Positions 48,147 through 57,271 of a stretch of DNA of 64,000 nucleotides are shown one piece after another; position 1 is the stretch's first letter; each line of letters begins with the position of its first letter. The notes under the pieces are model-generated. The model was not told the DNA's origin. It made no database searches and saw only the letters and a program-made list of their open reading frames with translations. A program made the translations under genes and the position numbers. Origin of the DNA: Paucilactobacillus vaccinostercus DSM 20634 (GTDB lineage: Bacteria; Bacillota; Bacilli; Lactobacillales; Lactobacillaceae); NCBI RefSeq assembly GCF_001436295.1, contig NZ_AYYY01000063.1:86675-150674 (forward strand), in the 5' to 3' direction.

Positions 48147-48165
48147 TTAATTGGAGGCGCAAGTT

Positions 48166-49143
48166 ATGGATTTATTTGCAGACTTAGCATCAAAGGTAAA
48201 AGGACAAAACAAGACGTTAGTATTTCCTGAAGGTGAAGACGAACGAATTCAGGGTGCAGCAGTTCGATTGAAAAAAGATGGTCTAGTAATCCCTGTTTTA
48301 TTGGGTGATCAAGCTCAAATTGAAGCTAATGCAGCACAAAATGGATTTGATTTAACTGGTATTCAAATCATTGATCCAAAGACTTATCCCGCAGATAAGC
48401 AACAAGTCATGTTAGACGCGCTGGTAGCTCGTCGTAAAGGGAAAAATACCCCTGAACAAGCAGCTAAGATGCTTGAAGATGTGAGTTACTTTGGGACCAT
48501 GTTAGTCTACTTAAATGAGGTGGATGGCATGGTTTCGGGTGCGGTTCATGCGACTGGTGATACGGTGCGGCCGGCACTTCAGATTGTGAAAACAAAGCCC
48601 GGCAATAAACGCATTAGTGGCGCTTTTGTCATGCAAAAAGGTGATCAGCGGTTACTCTTTGCTGACTGTGCCATTAATATTGAATTAGATGCGCCAACGA
48701 TGGCAGAAGTTGCTGTCCAAAGTGCACATACGGCACAGCTCTTTGGCATCGATCCACGTGTGGCACTCCTAAGCTTTTCGACAAAGGGATCTGCAAAGGG
48801 TGACATGGTTACTAAAGTGGCTGAGGCAACTGATTTGGCCCATGAACTGGCGCCTGACTTGGATTTGGACGGTGAACTGCAGTTTGATGCTGCATTTGTC
48901 GAAAGTGTTGGTGCGAAGAAAGCGCCTGAATCAAAGGTGGCTGGTCATGCGAACGTCTTCGTTTTCCCAGACTTACAATCAGGAAACATTGGTTATAAAA
49001 TTGCACAACGCCTTGGTGGATTTGAAGCAATCGGACCTATTTTACAAGGATTGAATGCGCCAATTTCGGATTTGTCACGTGGTGCTAATGAAGAAGACGT
49101 CTATAAAGTATCGTTGGTTACTGCAGCACAGGCATTAGATTAA
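48166..49143 (+). CDS. pta: Phosphate acetyltransferase
   Basis: Pta interconverts acetyl-CoA and acetyl phosphate. The 325-residue short-form enzyme carries KTLVFPEGEDERIQGAAVRL near 20, VSGAVHATGDTVRPALQI near 125, FADCAINIELDAPTMAE, ALLSFSTKGSAKGD and NVFVFPDLQSGNIGYKIAQR. ATG 48166 follows GGAGG; a TTG 15 nt upstream is less likely. ung-pta-tsaE is a common order in lactobacilli. The partner ackA is not in the window. Confidence 0.97.
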   Translation: MDLFADLASKVKGQNKTLVFPEGEDERIQGAAVRLKKDGLVIPVLLGDQAQIEANAAQNGFDLTGIQIIDPKTYPADKQQVMLDALVARRKGKNTPEQAAKMLEDVSYFGTMLVYLNEVDGMVSGAVHATGDTVRPALQIVKTKPGNKRISGAFVMQKGDQRLLFADCAINIELDAPTMAEVAVQSAHTAQLFGIDPRVALLSFSTKGSAKGDMVTKVAEATDLAHELAPDLDLDGELQFDAAFVESVGAKKAPESKVAGHANVFVFPDLQSGNIGYKIAQRLGGFEAIGPILQGLNAPISDLSRGANEEDVYKVSLVTAAQALD

Positions 49144-49165
49144 AAAAATAAAGTATGGTGAAAAA

Positions 49166-49633
49166 ATGCGAATAACGGTAGAGAATCGAGAACAAACAAT
49201 GCAGCTCGGACAACAAATTGGGAAATTGGTAATGGCTGGGGATGTCATTGTTTTGAGTGGTGATCTGGGTGCTGGAAAGACAACCTTTACGAAGGGGCTA
49301 GCGCTGGGATTGGAGATCGATGAAACTATCAAGAGTCCCACTTTTACGATTATTCGCGAGTATCAGAATGGGCGTTTGCCCCTGTATCATATGGATGTTT
49401 ATCGTCTGGAAAATGGCGGTGGTAGTGATTTGGGGTTAGAAGAGTATTTTGATGGTGACGGGGTCAGCGTGGTCGAGTGGGCCCAGTTTGTGGCCGATGA
49501 GCTTCCGGCTCAGTTTTTAGAAGTTCGTTTTGAGCGAACCGAAATTGATGATGTTCGGCGACTAGAATTGATTGCACACGGGCCTCATTTTGAACAAATT
49601 CTGCAACAAGTTGGTGGCAACCGTGAACAATGA
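49166..49633 (+). CDS. tsaE: tRNA threonylcarbamoyladenosine synthesis ATPase TsaE
   Basis: TsaE is the P-loop ATPase of the complex that makes t6A37 in ANN-decoding tRNAs, including the tRNA-Asn encoded at the window's end. The 155-residue protein has Walker A SGDLGAGKTTFTKGLALGL near residue 30, SPTFTIIREY with the conserved Thr, and VEWAQF near 105 (WxE region). ATG 49166 is behind GGTG, 22 bp after pta. The GNAT gene overlaps its end by 11 bp. Confidence 0.95.
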   Translation: MRITVENREQTMQLGQQIGKLVMAGDVIVLSGDLGAGKTTFTKGLALGLEIDETIKSPTFTIIREYQNGRLPLYHMDVYRLENGGGSDLGLEEYFDGDGVSVVEWAQFVADELPAQFLEVRFERTEIDDVRRLELIAHGPHFEQILQQVGGNREQ

Positions 49634-50126
49634 GACTGATGTTTATTTAGATGTTGCGCACCAAGAAGATGCAGCTGCCATTTTGGCGATGCTGAGACTC
49701 TTGCAAGTTGAATCGGATACGTTTACGATTTCTCCAGAGTTTGCTACCTTAACCGTGGATACTGAAGCAACGAACATTGCCCAAATAGGACAAACAACCG
49801 ATAATTTAATTTTGATTGCGTGGTTGGATCAAACCCCAATCGGAATTGTAACAGTTTCGCGAGTTCCTAATGCGACGGTCGGAGAACTCGGAATTGCAGT
49901 TCGTAAAGCATACTGGCACCAAGGGTTAGGGACGGCCCTCATGCAAGAGGCCTTGAATTGGGGACAGCATTATAGTACCTTGGATGGCCTTATGCTTGAG
50001 GTATTGGCAAGCAACCAGCACGCAATTCAGTTGTACCAAAAAACAGGTTTTGAATTGATGACCGAAATAAGCATTAATCGAGATCAGGTTCAACTACCGG
50101 CACTCAAAATGGAAATTAAATTTTAA
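49623..50126 (+). CDS. GNAT-family N-acetyltransferase
   Basis: A 167-residue acetyltransferase. The acetyl-CoA pyrophosphate loop is VRKAYWHQGLGTALMQEAL (Q/R-x-x-G-x-G/A pattern), followed by LEVLASNQHAIQLYQKTGFEL, the typical motif B. The substrate is unknown; the link with tsaE in other lactobacilli has suggested a RimI-like role, but the sequence reads more like a small-molecule or generic protein acetyltransferase. GTG 49623 overlaps the tsaE stop, suggesting coupled translation. Confidence 0.85.
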   Translation: MNNETDVYLDVAHQEDAAAILAMLRLLQVESDTFTISPEFATLTVDTEATNIAQIGQTTDNLILIAWLDQTPIGIVTVSRVPNATVGELGIAVRKAYWHQGLGTALMQEALNWGQHYSTLDGLMLEVLASNQHAIQLYQKTGFELMTEISINRDQVQLPALKMEIKF

Positions 50127-50131
50127 CAGCA

Positions 50132-50184
50132 AACGGCACTGACTAAACTAGTTTTAACTGGTTTAATCAGTGCCGTTGTTTTTT
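50132..50184 (+). terminator. Terminator after the GNAT gene
   Basis: AACGGCACTGA pairs with TCAGTGCCGTT; an inner TAAAC/GTTTA stem extends it, and T follows. It abuts the stop codon of the convergent exonuclease gene. Confidence 0.85.
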
Positions 50185-50716
50185 AGAAAGGTTTAATAAA
50201 TGGTTTTAATGGTTCAAATCCGAAATGTTGGGACTGGTAGATTAGAATATTGGCGCATGCCTGACAATCATCTAGGGCGTTGTGATGATGTTCTAGTTCA
50301 ATATCTAATTCTCGACAAACCGTGTTTAATTTGTAGTTTTCGTATCCTGGAAGAAGTTGTCGGGATGTTTTAACTGTGTCGAGCGTTAAATAGTTAATCG
50401 CGGGAAGCTGGTAATGTTCTAAGCTTTTACGTAAAACGCTGTTATCGAAGGAAGCATTGTGAGCGACCACTAGTTGTTGTGGGCCGAAAAGATTGCCAAT
50501 ATGCGCCCAAAGTTCGGGGAAGGTGGGCGCGTCTGCAACGTCTTGCTCGTGAATGCCATGAACCTGAATGTTGCGCCAGTTAAATTCATCCTGAGGGTTA
50601 ATTAATGAATAAAATTCATCCACAATTTGATCGTTGTTCACAATAGTTAGGGCAAGGGAGCAAGCGCTGGCCCGTTTGGCATTTGCCGTTTCAAAATCCA
50701 TTGCAATAAAGTTCAT
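50183..50716 (-). CDS. 3'-5' exonuclease, DnaQ-like DEDDh family
   Basis: A 177-residue stand-alone exonuclease domain similar to the DNA polymerase III epsilon subunit. ExoI is MDFETANAKRASACSLAL, ExoII is VAHNASFDNSVLRK and ExoIII is HHNALDDCQACA, giving the D-E-D-D residues and the H of the DEDDh class. It may proofread or trim DNA; the substrate is not established. ATG 50716 has GGAG upstream on its strand. It is probably co-transcribed with the upstream exonuclease III gene (17-bp gap). Confidence 0.9.
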   Translation of the reverse strand: MNFIAMDFETANAKRASACSLALTIVNNDQIVDEFYSLINPQDEFNWRNIQVHGIHEQDVADAPTFPELWAHIGNLFGPQQLVVAHNASFDNSVLRKSLEHYQLPAINYLTLDTVKTSRQLLPGYENYKLNTVCRELDIELEHHHNALDDCQACANILIYQSQHFGFEPLKPFIKPF

Positions 50717-50733
50717 TGTCGTTCTCCATTATG

Positions 50734-51495
50734 TTAAAGACTAAGATCAGTGACTAGTTCGACGGGGCAGTGATCGGATCCAAAAATTTCGTTGTGAATT
50801 TTGGCATCCAGAAGATGATCGGTCAAGCTGTTTGAAGTGACGAAGTAGTCGATGCGCCATCCGGCGTTCCGGTCGCGTGCGTGAAACCGGTATGTCCACC
50901 ACGAATACTGTTCTTTGGCATCGGGGTAAAAGTGCCGGTAGGTATCGACGAACCCACTAGAGAGGAGCGTTGAAAAATCCTGCCGTTCTTCATCAGTAAA
51001 TCCAGCAGCATGGTGATTGCTTTTGGGATTTTTGAGATCGATTTCGGTGTGGGCGACGTTCAGGTCCCCACAGAAAATGAGTGGCTTGTTCGCGGCGAGC
51101 TGCTTAATATAGGCGAGAAAAGCTTCATTCCAACGCTGGCGAAAGGCTAACCGTTTTAGTTGTTGGCCAGAATTGGGGGTGTACGATGTTAGTAGGTAAA
51201 ACTCGGGATATTCCAATGTGATGACGCGGCCTTCATGGTCAAATTCATCCTCATCAATCCCATAGTGCACTGATAATGGTTCGTGTTTGGTAAAAATAGC
51301 AGTCCCAGAATACCCTTTTTTTTCGGCGTAATTCCAGTACTGGTAGTAGCCGGGCAGATCAAGATCAATTTGCCCCTCTTGCAATTTAGTTTCTTGCAGA
51401 CAGAAAAAGTCTGCATCTAGTTGATTAAATGTATCAATAAAGCCGTGAGTAACTGCGGCACGTAAGCCGTTAACGTTCCACGAAATAAAATTCAT
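50734..51495 (-). CDS. xth: Exodeoxyribonuclease III / AP endonuclease
   Basis: A 253-residue member of the EEP superfamily that cuts at abasic sites and removes 3' blocks, acting after glycosylases such as Ung (47.4 kb). Motifs: SWNVNGLRAAV at the start, CLQETKLQEGQ with catalytic Glu, LTSYTPNSG, CGDLNVAHTEIDL, SWWTYRFHARDRNAGWRIDYF and the final GSDHCPV. ATG at 51495 follows GGAGGC. A LexA-like box lies in the divergent region shared with murB. Confidence 0.95.
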   Translation of the reverse strand: MNFISWNVNGLRAAVTHGFIDTFNQLDADFFCLQETKLQEGQIDLDLPGYYQYWNYAEKKGYSGTAIFTKHEPLSVHYGIDEDEFDHEGRVITLEYPEFYLLTSYTPNSGQQLKRLAFRQRWNEAFLAYIKQLAANKPLIFCGDLNVAHTEIDLKNPKSNHHAAGFTDEERQDFSTLLSSGFVDTYRHFYPDAKEQYSWWTYRFHARDRNAGWRIDYFVTSNSLTDHLLDAKIHNEIFGSDHCPVELVTDLSL

Positions 51496-51563
51496 GATAT
51501 TGCCTCCATATTGATGTATTTTAATAGTTATGTGGAAAATAAGCAAAGGAACGATTCTTTTTT

Positions 51564-51577
51564 CGAACCCCTGTTTC
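51564..51577. promoter_or_regulatory. LexA-like box between xth and murB
   Basis: CGAACCCCTGTTTC keeps both conserved arms of the DinR/LexA consensus (CGAAC and GTTYC). It sits 69 bp before xth and 41 bp before murB. SOS control of xth is the more plausible meaning. Confidence 0.5.
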
Positions 51578-51617
51578 ATGTTACAATAATACTAACAATG
51601 AAAAAGGATTGAGTAAA

Positions 51618-52520
51618 TTGAGTAACCTAAAAAAAATTGATCAATTATTTCCCGATATTAAGCTGCTGGAGAATGCGTCGCTCGCCGATTATACAAATAC
51701 TGATACAGGCGGGCCGGCGGATTGGTTGGCCTTTCCAACGAGTGTTGAACAGGTTCAACAGTTAGTTGACTATGCGCAGCAAATTGCACTACCACTCACG
51801 GTGATTGGCAATGCTAGCAACCTAATTGTGAGTGATCAGGGAATTGCGGGCTTAGTGATTATTTTAACAGCAATGAACCGCATTGAAATTCAAGAAAATC
51901 GTATTACCGCACAAGCTGGTGCACCCATTATTGCGGTGAGCGAAGCGGCCTGTAAAGCACGACTAACGGGCTTGGAATTTGCGGCTGGGATTCCTGGTAG
52001 TGTTGGGGGAGCCGTGTTTATGAACGCCGGCGCCTACGGTGGTGAAACCAAAGATGTCATTGTCAGTGCGACCGTCATGACTCGCGAGGGTGTGATTGAG
52101 ACGCTGACCAACGAGCAACTTGAGTTTGGTTACCGACACAGCAGCGTGCAAGATCGGCAGGATATCATTTTGAGCGCACAATTTGATCTAGTGACTGGGG
52201 ATTATGATACGATCCGGAACCAAATGGATGACTTAAATGCGCGCCGTGCCGCTAAGCAACCCTTAGAATGGCCATCGTGTGGCAGTGTTTTTAAACGCCC
52301 CACAGGGTATTTTGCCGGTAAGCTCATTCATGACGCTGGATTACAGGGTTACACATCTGGTGGTGCCCAGGTTTCTAAGAAGCATGCTGGATTTATTATT
52401 AACGTTGGTGGTGGAACGGCGACGGATTATGTCGACGTTATTCATCATGTGCAACATGAAGTGTCAAGACAATTTGGAGTACAATTAGAGACGGAAGTCC
52501 GAGTGATTGGACGTCAGTAA
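51618..52520 (+). CDS. murB: UDP-N-acetylenolpyruvoylglucosamine reductase
   Basis: MurB reduces enolpyruvyl-UDP-GlcNAc to UDP-MurNAc with NADPH and FAD, the second committed step of peptidoglycan synthesis. The 300-residue protein carries the FAD site [37 protein letters not shown] near 110-130, [10 protein letters not shown], and the catalytic Ser in [11 protein letters not shown] near 225, with Glu near the C-terminus. TTG 51618 is chosen because AAAGGA lies about 10 nt upstream; TTG 51609 is too close. Confidence 0.96.
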   Translation: MSNLKKIDQLFPDIKLLENASLADYTNTDTGGPADWLAFPTSVEQVQQLVDYAQQIALPLTVIGNASNLIVSDQGIAGLVIILTAMNRIEIQENRITAQAGAPIIAVSEAACKARLTGLEFAAGIPGSVGGAVFMNAGAYGGETKDVIVSATVMTREGVIETLTNEQLEFGYRHSSVQDRQDIILSAQFDLVTGDYDTIRNQMDDLNARRAAKQPLEWPSCGSVFKRPTGYFAGKLIHDAGLQGYTSGGAQVSKKHAGFIINVGGGTATDYVDVIHHVQHEVSRQFGVQLETEVRVIGRQ

Positions 52521-52551
52521 AATGAGCGGCGTGAAAGCCACTCATTTTTTT
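52520..52551 (+). terminator. Intrinsic terminator after murB
   Basis: AAATGAG-C-GGC pairs with GCC-A-CTCATTT, followed by T. Confidence 0.85.
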
Positions 52552-52582
52552 CACAGTGTAAAAAAATAAGGAGAGAAAACGT

Positions 52583-54685
52583 TTGCCGATATTAGAAGCT
52601 ATTATTTTATTAATCGTTCTGGTGCTGCTATCAAATGTTTGTAGTCACTACATCAAAAAGATCCCAGTTAGCTTAATTCAAATTGCGCTTGGATTATTGG
52701 TGGCGCTAATCTTTGCCGTTAAGATTCCGTTGGAGACAGACTGGTTTTTACTGCTGTTTATCGCACCGTTACTGTTTAATGATGGCCGTAAATTTCCCAA
52801 ACAGGAGTTATGGAAACTGCGAGGCCCAATTTTTGCGAATGCGATTATTTTAGTCTTTGTGACCGCGATTGTTGGGGGCTACTTAATTTATTTATTTGTG
52901 CCACGAATTCCATTACCCGTGGCGATCGCGTTAGCCGCAATTTTGTCACCAACGGACCCGGTGGCCGTTCAATCGATTGCCAAACGGGCAAAGTTAGATG
53001 ATAACATCTTGCACCTCGTGAGTGGTGAGAGCTTGATTAATGATGCCTCAGGGTTGATTGGGTTTAAGTATGCTGTGGCGGCCGTTACAACCGGTTATTT
53101 TTCGCTAACGCAGGCAGCGGGAGACTTTTTATATACAGCCGGAATTGGGTTAATTGCCGGGGTAGCAGTGATGTTTGTCATCCAACTGGTACGAGATTTT
53201 CTACGCAATCAGGGCATTAACGACGTCATTTTTAACGTTGCGTACAAGATCATGACCCCGTTTGTTGTTTATTTAGTGGTTGAAGAGTTATTTCATGCAT
53301 CCGGGGTGATTGCGGTGGTTTCGGCCGGAATTGTGTCAAATACGTATTCCAATACGCAAGTGCTGGAGGAAATGCCCGAGTTACTGTTGGTTACCGAAAA
53401 GACATGGGACATTATTGTTTATTTACTTAACGGAATTGTCTTTGTGATTCTTGGAATCGAATTACCAATTGCCATGACGGATTCGCTTGAAAGTGGCGAC
53501 ATCAGCAATTGGACCGCATTCTTGGATGTTATTATTGCGTGGTTAGTATTACTTTCGATTCGTGTTATTTGGATTTTAATTTACGAATCTTACCGTAAGT
53601 TAAAGGATCATCAACATGTGGTTAGCGTTCGTTCGGCATTCCTAGCTGGAATTTCGGGGGTTCGAGGTGCGATTACGATGGCTGGGGTTTTGTCAGTGCC
53701 ATTATTGATGGAAAACGGCAAGGCCTTTCCTGAACGGTCATTAATGCTGTTTATCGCGGCGGGCGTCATTATTTTAAGTCTCTTAGTAGCGGCCATTTTA
53801 TTACCGTTAATTTCGCAGGCTGATTTTTCATTTTTGACGCGGGGCAGTGACCCTGAACAAGAGGATTTAGAAGAAGAAGAACAAGAGGAAGACACGGATC
53901 AACGGTATTTAACGGATAGTGAAGCTAAATACTTTTTGATGCAGCTGGCTGTGCAGGCAATTGAAGAGCATCGACGGGAAGAAAATCAGCAGGCAGCCTA
54001 TGATTTGATGCTGAGCTACCAATTACTCATGCGGCGATTGCAGCTGAAATCACAACCAGATGATGTGCTCCACAAACTACTTGCACAAGAAATGGCCCTG
54101 CGGCAAGTGGCCTTTGAAGGTGAGCGTGATGCGCTTATCAAGATGCTAGAGAAAAAATTTATTAATACTGATGAGTATTATGAAGCACTAAAACACATTG
54201 ACCAGTTGGAAAAACGATTAGCGCATGAATTTAACGCCAAGGATCGTTGGTGGTCGATTAAGCGGCTGTATCTGTGGGGTCATAATCTAGTTGGCTTGGT
54301 GAAGTGGTGGCTCGGTTACAATAACATTAATTCAGTCAAACAGAAGCGAATTGATATTGAAACGGCGAAGGCCGCGATTAATGCCCTGTCTAAGCATGTG
54401 GCAGTGGCGGCCAAGAACGACGAAGAAGTTAATCGGCAGGCTATTTATCATTTGATCGTCAGTTATCGCAATCGAATTGAGCGCATCAAACATCCTAAAC
54501 AAAAGAAACAGGAAGTTTATCAACAACAACTTGAAGGTCTTCGAGTTGCAGCATTAGCAGCACAACGAAATGGCATTTTACAACTTGTCGGCCAACAACG
54601 AATTACCAAAATGACAGCGCAACGACTACGAACCTATGTGAATTATTCGGAAAATGAAATGCTACTCGTCAGCGAAGACGAGTAG
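52583..54685 (+). CDS. Na+(K+)/H+ antiporter, CPA1 family
   Basis: A 700-residue monovalent cation/proton antiporter of the NhaP/NhaK group. About 12 membrane helices fill residues 1-420, with LSPTDPVAVQSIAKRAKL and SGESLINDASGLIGFK (the ND pair) as the transport site and GVRGAITMAG near 360. A Glu-rich linker (about 425-440) leads to a 260-residue cytoplasmic, partly coiled domain that probably regulates transport. TTG 52583 follows GGAGAG. Its last codons overlap the convergent DUF1361-type gene by 17 bp inside a hairpin. Confidence 0.92.
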   Translation: MPILEAIILLIVLVLLSNVCSHYIKKIPVSLIQIALGLLVALIFAVKIPLETDWFLLLFIAPLLFNDGRKFPKQELWKLRGPIFANAIILVFVTAIVGGYLIYLFVPRIPLPVAIALAAILSPTDPVAVQSIAKRAKLDDNILHLVSGESLINDASGLIGFKYAVAAVTTGYFSLTQAAGDFLYTAGIGLIAGVAVMFVIQLVRDFLRNQGINDVIFNVAYKIMTPFVVYLVVEELFHASGVIAVVSAGIVSNTYSNTQVLEEMPELLLVTEKTWDIIVYLLNGIVFVILGIELPIAMTDSLESGDISNWTAFLDVIIAWLVLLSIRVIWILIYESYRKLKDHQHVVSVRSAFLAGISGVRGAITMAGVLSVPLLMENGKAFPERSLMLFIAAGVIILSLLVAAILLPLISQADFSFLTRGSDPEQEDLEEEEQEEDTDQRYLTDSEAKYFLMQLAVQAIEEHRREENQQAAYDLMLSYQLLMRRLQLKSQPDDVLHKLLAQEMALRQVAFEGERDALIKMLEKKFINTDEYYEALKHIDQLEKRLAHEFNAKDRWWSIKRLYLWGHNLVGLVKWWLGYNNINSVKQKRIDIETAKAAINALSKHVAVAAKNDEEVNRQAIYHLIVSYRNRIERIKHPKQKKQEVYQQQLEGLRVAALAAQRNGILQLVGQQRITKMTAQRLRTYVNYSENEMLLVSEDE

Positions 54686-54690
54686 CATTT
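54657..54690. terminator. 14-bp palindromic terminator embedding two stop codons
   Basis: AAATGCTACTCGTC (54657-54670) pairs perfectly with GACGAGTAGCATTT (54677-54690). The antiporter stop (TAG 54683-54685) and the opposing gene's stop (54671-54669) both lie within it. Confidence 0.85.
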
Positions 54691-55340
54691 TGTGCTTGAT
54701 ATCGAATGGTGTACAACAACCAACAAATAACAAGCTGGCAGATGGTTAATAAAATGGTGAACTTGACCATGTTCATGGACCACATGGTGAGAATTTGGTG
54801 TGTAAACCATGTTGGTGTAAGCAAGATATAAAGGGAGTGGATTCTGAGAAATCGCCCCATATAGATGCCAATACTACTCAACAGGCACATGACCACGATA
54901 AATCCCCATGCGGAAAATCGAAGTTTGGGGAGCAAGAGCTTCTGCAGGCGAATACTAAAATCAATCATTTGATTCATGGCAATTAAAGTACAGCTCAGGG
55001 CACTTGTGAGCAGGAGTGAGAAGTTGAACCAAATTGTGGGATCAGATTTAAGGAGTCCTGAATTGCCAATATGGGGATTCAGCAGTGCTAAGTGGAAGAG
55101 GTCGGTGAGCAGATAGGGGGCATTCGGATAAAAGAGCAACCAAATAATGGTCACCAACCAAAAAAAGAGCGATTTTGAAGAGTTAGTGCGTTGTAGATGA
55201 AATCCCAGTTCAATGGGAATATATCCTAAAATAGTGTTTAAAATTAAAAAGTTAAAGGGTGATTTGGCAAATAGTAGTAGGAAAATCATTAAAATCAGAA
55301 AAAAGAATCGAATTTGCCAGTTAATGGTTACTTTATGCAT
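54669..55340 (-). CDS. DUF1361-type integral membrane protein
   Basis: A 223-residue polytopic protein with about six to seven helices. The segment IWLLFYPNAPYLLTDLFHL (PNAPY motif) and later SSIGIYMGRFLRIHS are characteristic of the DUF1361 family; function is unknown. ATG at 55340 is chosen from GAGGAGG upstream on its strand; the frame extends to 55361. It is convergent with the antiporter and divergent from cdaA. Confidence 0.8.
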   Translation of the reverse strand: MHKVTINWQIRFFFLILMIFLLLFAKSPFNFLILNTILGYIPIELGFHLQRTNSSKSLFFWLVTIIWLLFYPNAPYLLTDLFHLALLNPHIGNSGLLKSDPTIWFNFSLLLTSALSCTLIAMNQMIDFSIRLQKLLLPKLRFSAWGFIVVMCLLSSIGIYMGRFLRIHSLYILLTPTWFTHQILTMWSMNMVKFTILLTICQLVICWLLYTIRYQAQNATRLR

Positions 55341-55442
55341 AAAACTCCTCCTCATACTCATCTAGCTTAACAAAAAAATAGGTAATAAAAACCGATGTGA
55401 TTACTTTTATGAATAAATTAATAAATAGGAAACGATGTTTTT

Positions 55443-55471
55443 TTTAAACTTAATTGGTGACATGCTATAAT
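55443..55471 (+). promoter_or_regulatory. Promoter of cdaA-cdaR-glmM
   Basis: TTTAAA, a 17-bp spacer and extended -10 TGC-TATAAT (55466-55471), 31 bp before the cdaA ATG. Confidence 0.75.
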
Positions 55472-55501
55472 GTTAACTGAGTTTGGTTTGGAGGTAGTGC
55501 T

Positions 55502-56353
55502 ATGGCATTTAGTTGGAGCTCACTACTCACGTGGCAGAACTTGATCCACCTAGTAGATATCTTGGTGGTCTGGTTTTTAATCTATGAATTGATTATGATG
55601 TTGCGTGGAACGCGAGCAGTACAGCTGTTCCGTGGAATCATCGTGATCATCATCGTTAAGTTGGTGAGTTGGTACGTTGGTTTAGGGACAGTTTCTTGGA
55701 TCATGGATCAAATTATTAACTGGGGGGTGATCGCGATTGTGGTCATCTTTCAACCGGAAATTCGAAGAGGACTTGAGCATCTTGGTCGCGGAACGTTACT
55801 GACCCGAAATCGGCACGAAAATGAGGAAGAAGAGGCTCTGATTAATCAGTTAGACCAAGCCCTTCAATACATGTCGAAGCGCCGAATCGGGGCATTAATT
55901 ACGATTCAGATGGAAACGGGATTAGAGGAGTACATTGAAACTGGAATTCCGATGGATGCCGAAGTTTCTGGGGCACTATTAATTAACACGTTTATTCCAA
56001 ATACCCCGCTACATGATGGGGCTGTGATCATCAAGAATAATCGCATTGCGGTTGCCGCTGCGTATTTACCGTTGTCTGAAAGTAATCTGATTCCTAAAGA
56101 GTTGGGTACCCGGCACCGCGCAGCTGTCGGGATTAGTGAAGTCACCGATGCACTCACGATTGTGATTTCCGAGGAAACTGGAGAGATTTCAATTACGAAG
56201 AACAACGAATTACTACGGAGCATGGATCGCGAGGCTTATTTGAAGTTCTTACGTGATCAGCTGTATGTTAAGGAAACCGAAAGTCGAAATGCAGTTACTG
56301 AGTTTTTCGAGGGCTTCTTTAACAAAGGAGGGTCGCGGAATGCAAAAAAATAA
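55502..56353 (+). CDS. cdaA: Diadenylate cyclase CdaA
   Basis: CdaA is the membrane diadenylate cyclase that makes c-di-AMP, which controls potassium and osmolyte balance and wall integrity. Three N-terminal helices (about 12-80) are followed by the DAC domain with NTPLHDGAVIIKNNRIAVAAAYLPLS and LGTRHRAAVGISEVTDALTIV, the DGA and RHR catalytic motifs. 283 residues. ATG 55502 follows GGAGG. Its end overlaps cdaR by 14 bp, and glmM follows, the conserved three-gene module. Confidence 0.97.
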   Translation: MAFSWSSLLTWQNLIHLVDILVVWFLIYELIMMLRGTRAVQLFRGIIVIIIVKLVSWYVGLGTVSWIMDQIINWGVIAIVVIFQPEIRRGLEHLGRGTLLTRNRHENEEEEALINQLDQALQYMSKRRIGALITIQMETGLEEYIETGIPMDAEVSGALLINTFIPNTPLHDGAVIIKNNRIAVAAAYLPLSESNLIPKELGTRHRAAVGISEVTDALTIVISEETGEISITKNNELLRSMDREAYLKFLRDQLYVKETESRNAVTEFFEGFFNKGGSRNAKK

Positions 56354-57227
56354 TAAACCGCAAAATCCATTTAACTCCCGGTGGTTTTTCAGAATCAGTG
56401 CGCTTGTTTTAGCCGTACTCCTTTTCATCTATGTCAATGGAGAAAAACTTGGCAATACGCATAAAACGGAGCTAAATACGGAAACAACGTCATTAACCTC
56501 AACCAAGAAAAAAACGTTGACGATGCCACTAGATTTAACAGTGGATAGTGATCGTTATATCGTATCCGGATATCCCAAGAATGTGAAGGTTACGGTATCA
56601 GGTCCCGCGGCATTGGTGACAGCAACGGCGAATACACAGAATTTTAAGGTATATGCTGACTTGAGTTCATTGGGACCGGGCAAACATGTTGTGAAACCAA
56701 AACAGACGGGACTGAACAATGATTTAACGTATCATTTTAAGCCTAAACAGTTTACGGTACTCATTCAGTCACGGAAGACGGAATCAATGGCCGTTCAGAC
56801 GAAAGTGGATACTTCTCAGCTAGCCGATGGTTATAAGGCGGGGAAAGCTACCACTTCAATGGACAATGTCCAAATTACCGGTGCCATTGCCGAAGTTAAT
56901 AAGGTCGATCATGTCGTCGCATCTGTTAGCTTGTCAAAGAAAGACAAGACAAATATTTCTAAGCAGGTCACTTTACAGGCCGTTGATAAGAATGGCAATA
57001 CGGTCAATGTCGTGATTACACCACAAACGACTACGATCAAGATTCCGATTAGCAAACAAAATAGTGCAGCTGGTTCAAGTAGCAGTTCAAGCAGTGACAG
57101 TGGCCATAGTACTACAAGTGATAATAGCGATAATGACAGTAGCAGTAGTAGTGATCAGAGTAGCAGCAATAGTAACAGCAGTGAGGATAGTCATTCATCA
57201 ATAAGCAGTAGTTCAACCTCGAATTAG
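56340..57227 (+). CDS. cdaR: CdaA regulatory protein CdaR (YbbR domains)
   Basis: CdaR is a membrane-anchored, extracellular YbbR-repeat protein that modulates CdaA. The 295 residues comprise one N-terminal helix (about 19-36, SALVLAVLLFIYVNGEK), two YbbR-like repeats (around VDSDRYIVSGYPKNVKVTVSG and VDTSQLADGYKAGKAT), and a C-terminal 50-residue Ser/Asp/Asn-rich tail outside the cell. ATG 56340 lies 8 nt after GGAGGG. The tail is longer and more Ser-rich than needed for the repeats, and resembles the Ser tract of the XrtG substrate. Confidence 0.92.
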   Translation: MQKNNKPQNPFNSRWFFRISALVLAVLLFIYVNGEKLGNTHKTELNTETTSLTSTKKKTLTMPLDLTVDSDRYIVSGYPKNVKVTVSGPAALVTATANTQNFKVYADLSSLGPGKHVVKPKQTGLNNDLTYHFKPKQFTVLIQSRKTESMAVQTKVDTSQLADGYKAGKATTSMDNVQITGAIAEVNKVDHVVASVSLSKKDKTNISKQVTLQAVDKNGNTVNVVITPQTTTIKIPISKQNSAAGSSSSSSSDSGHSTTSDNSDNDSSSSSDQSSSNSNSSEDSHSSISSSSTSN

Positions 57228-57271
57228 TTGATACTTCATTTTATTAAAAAGAAAAGGAACGTAAAAACATT

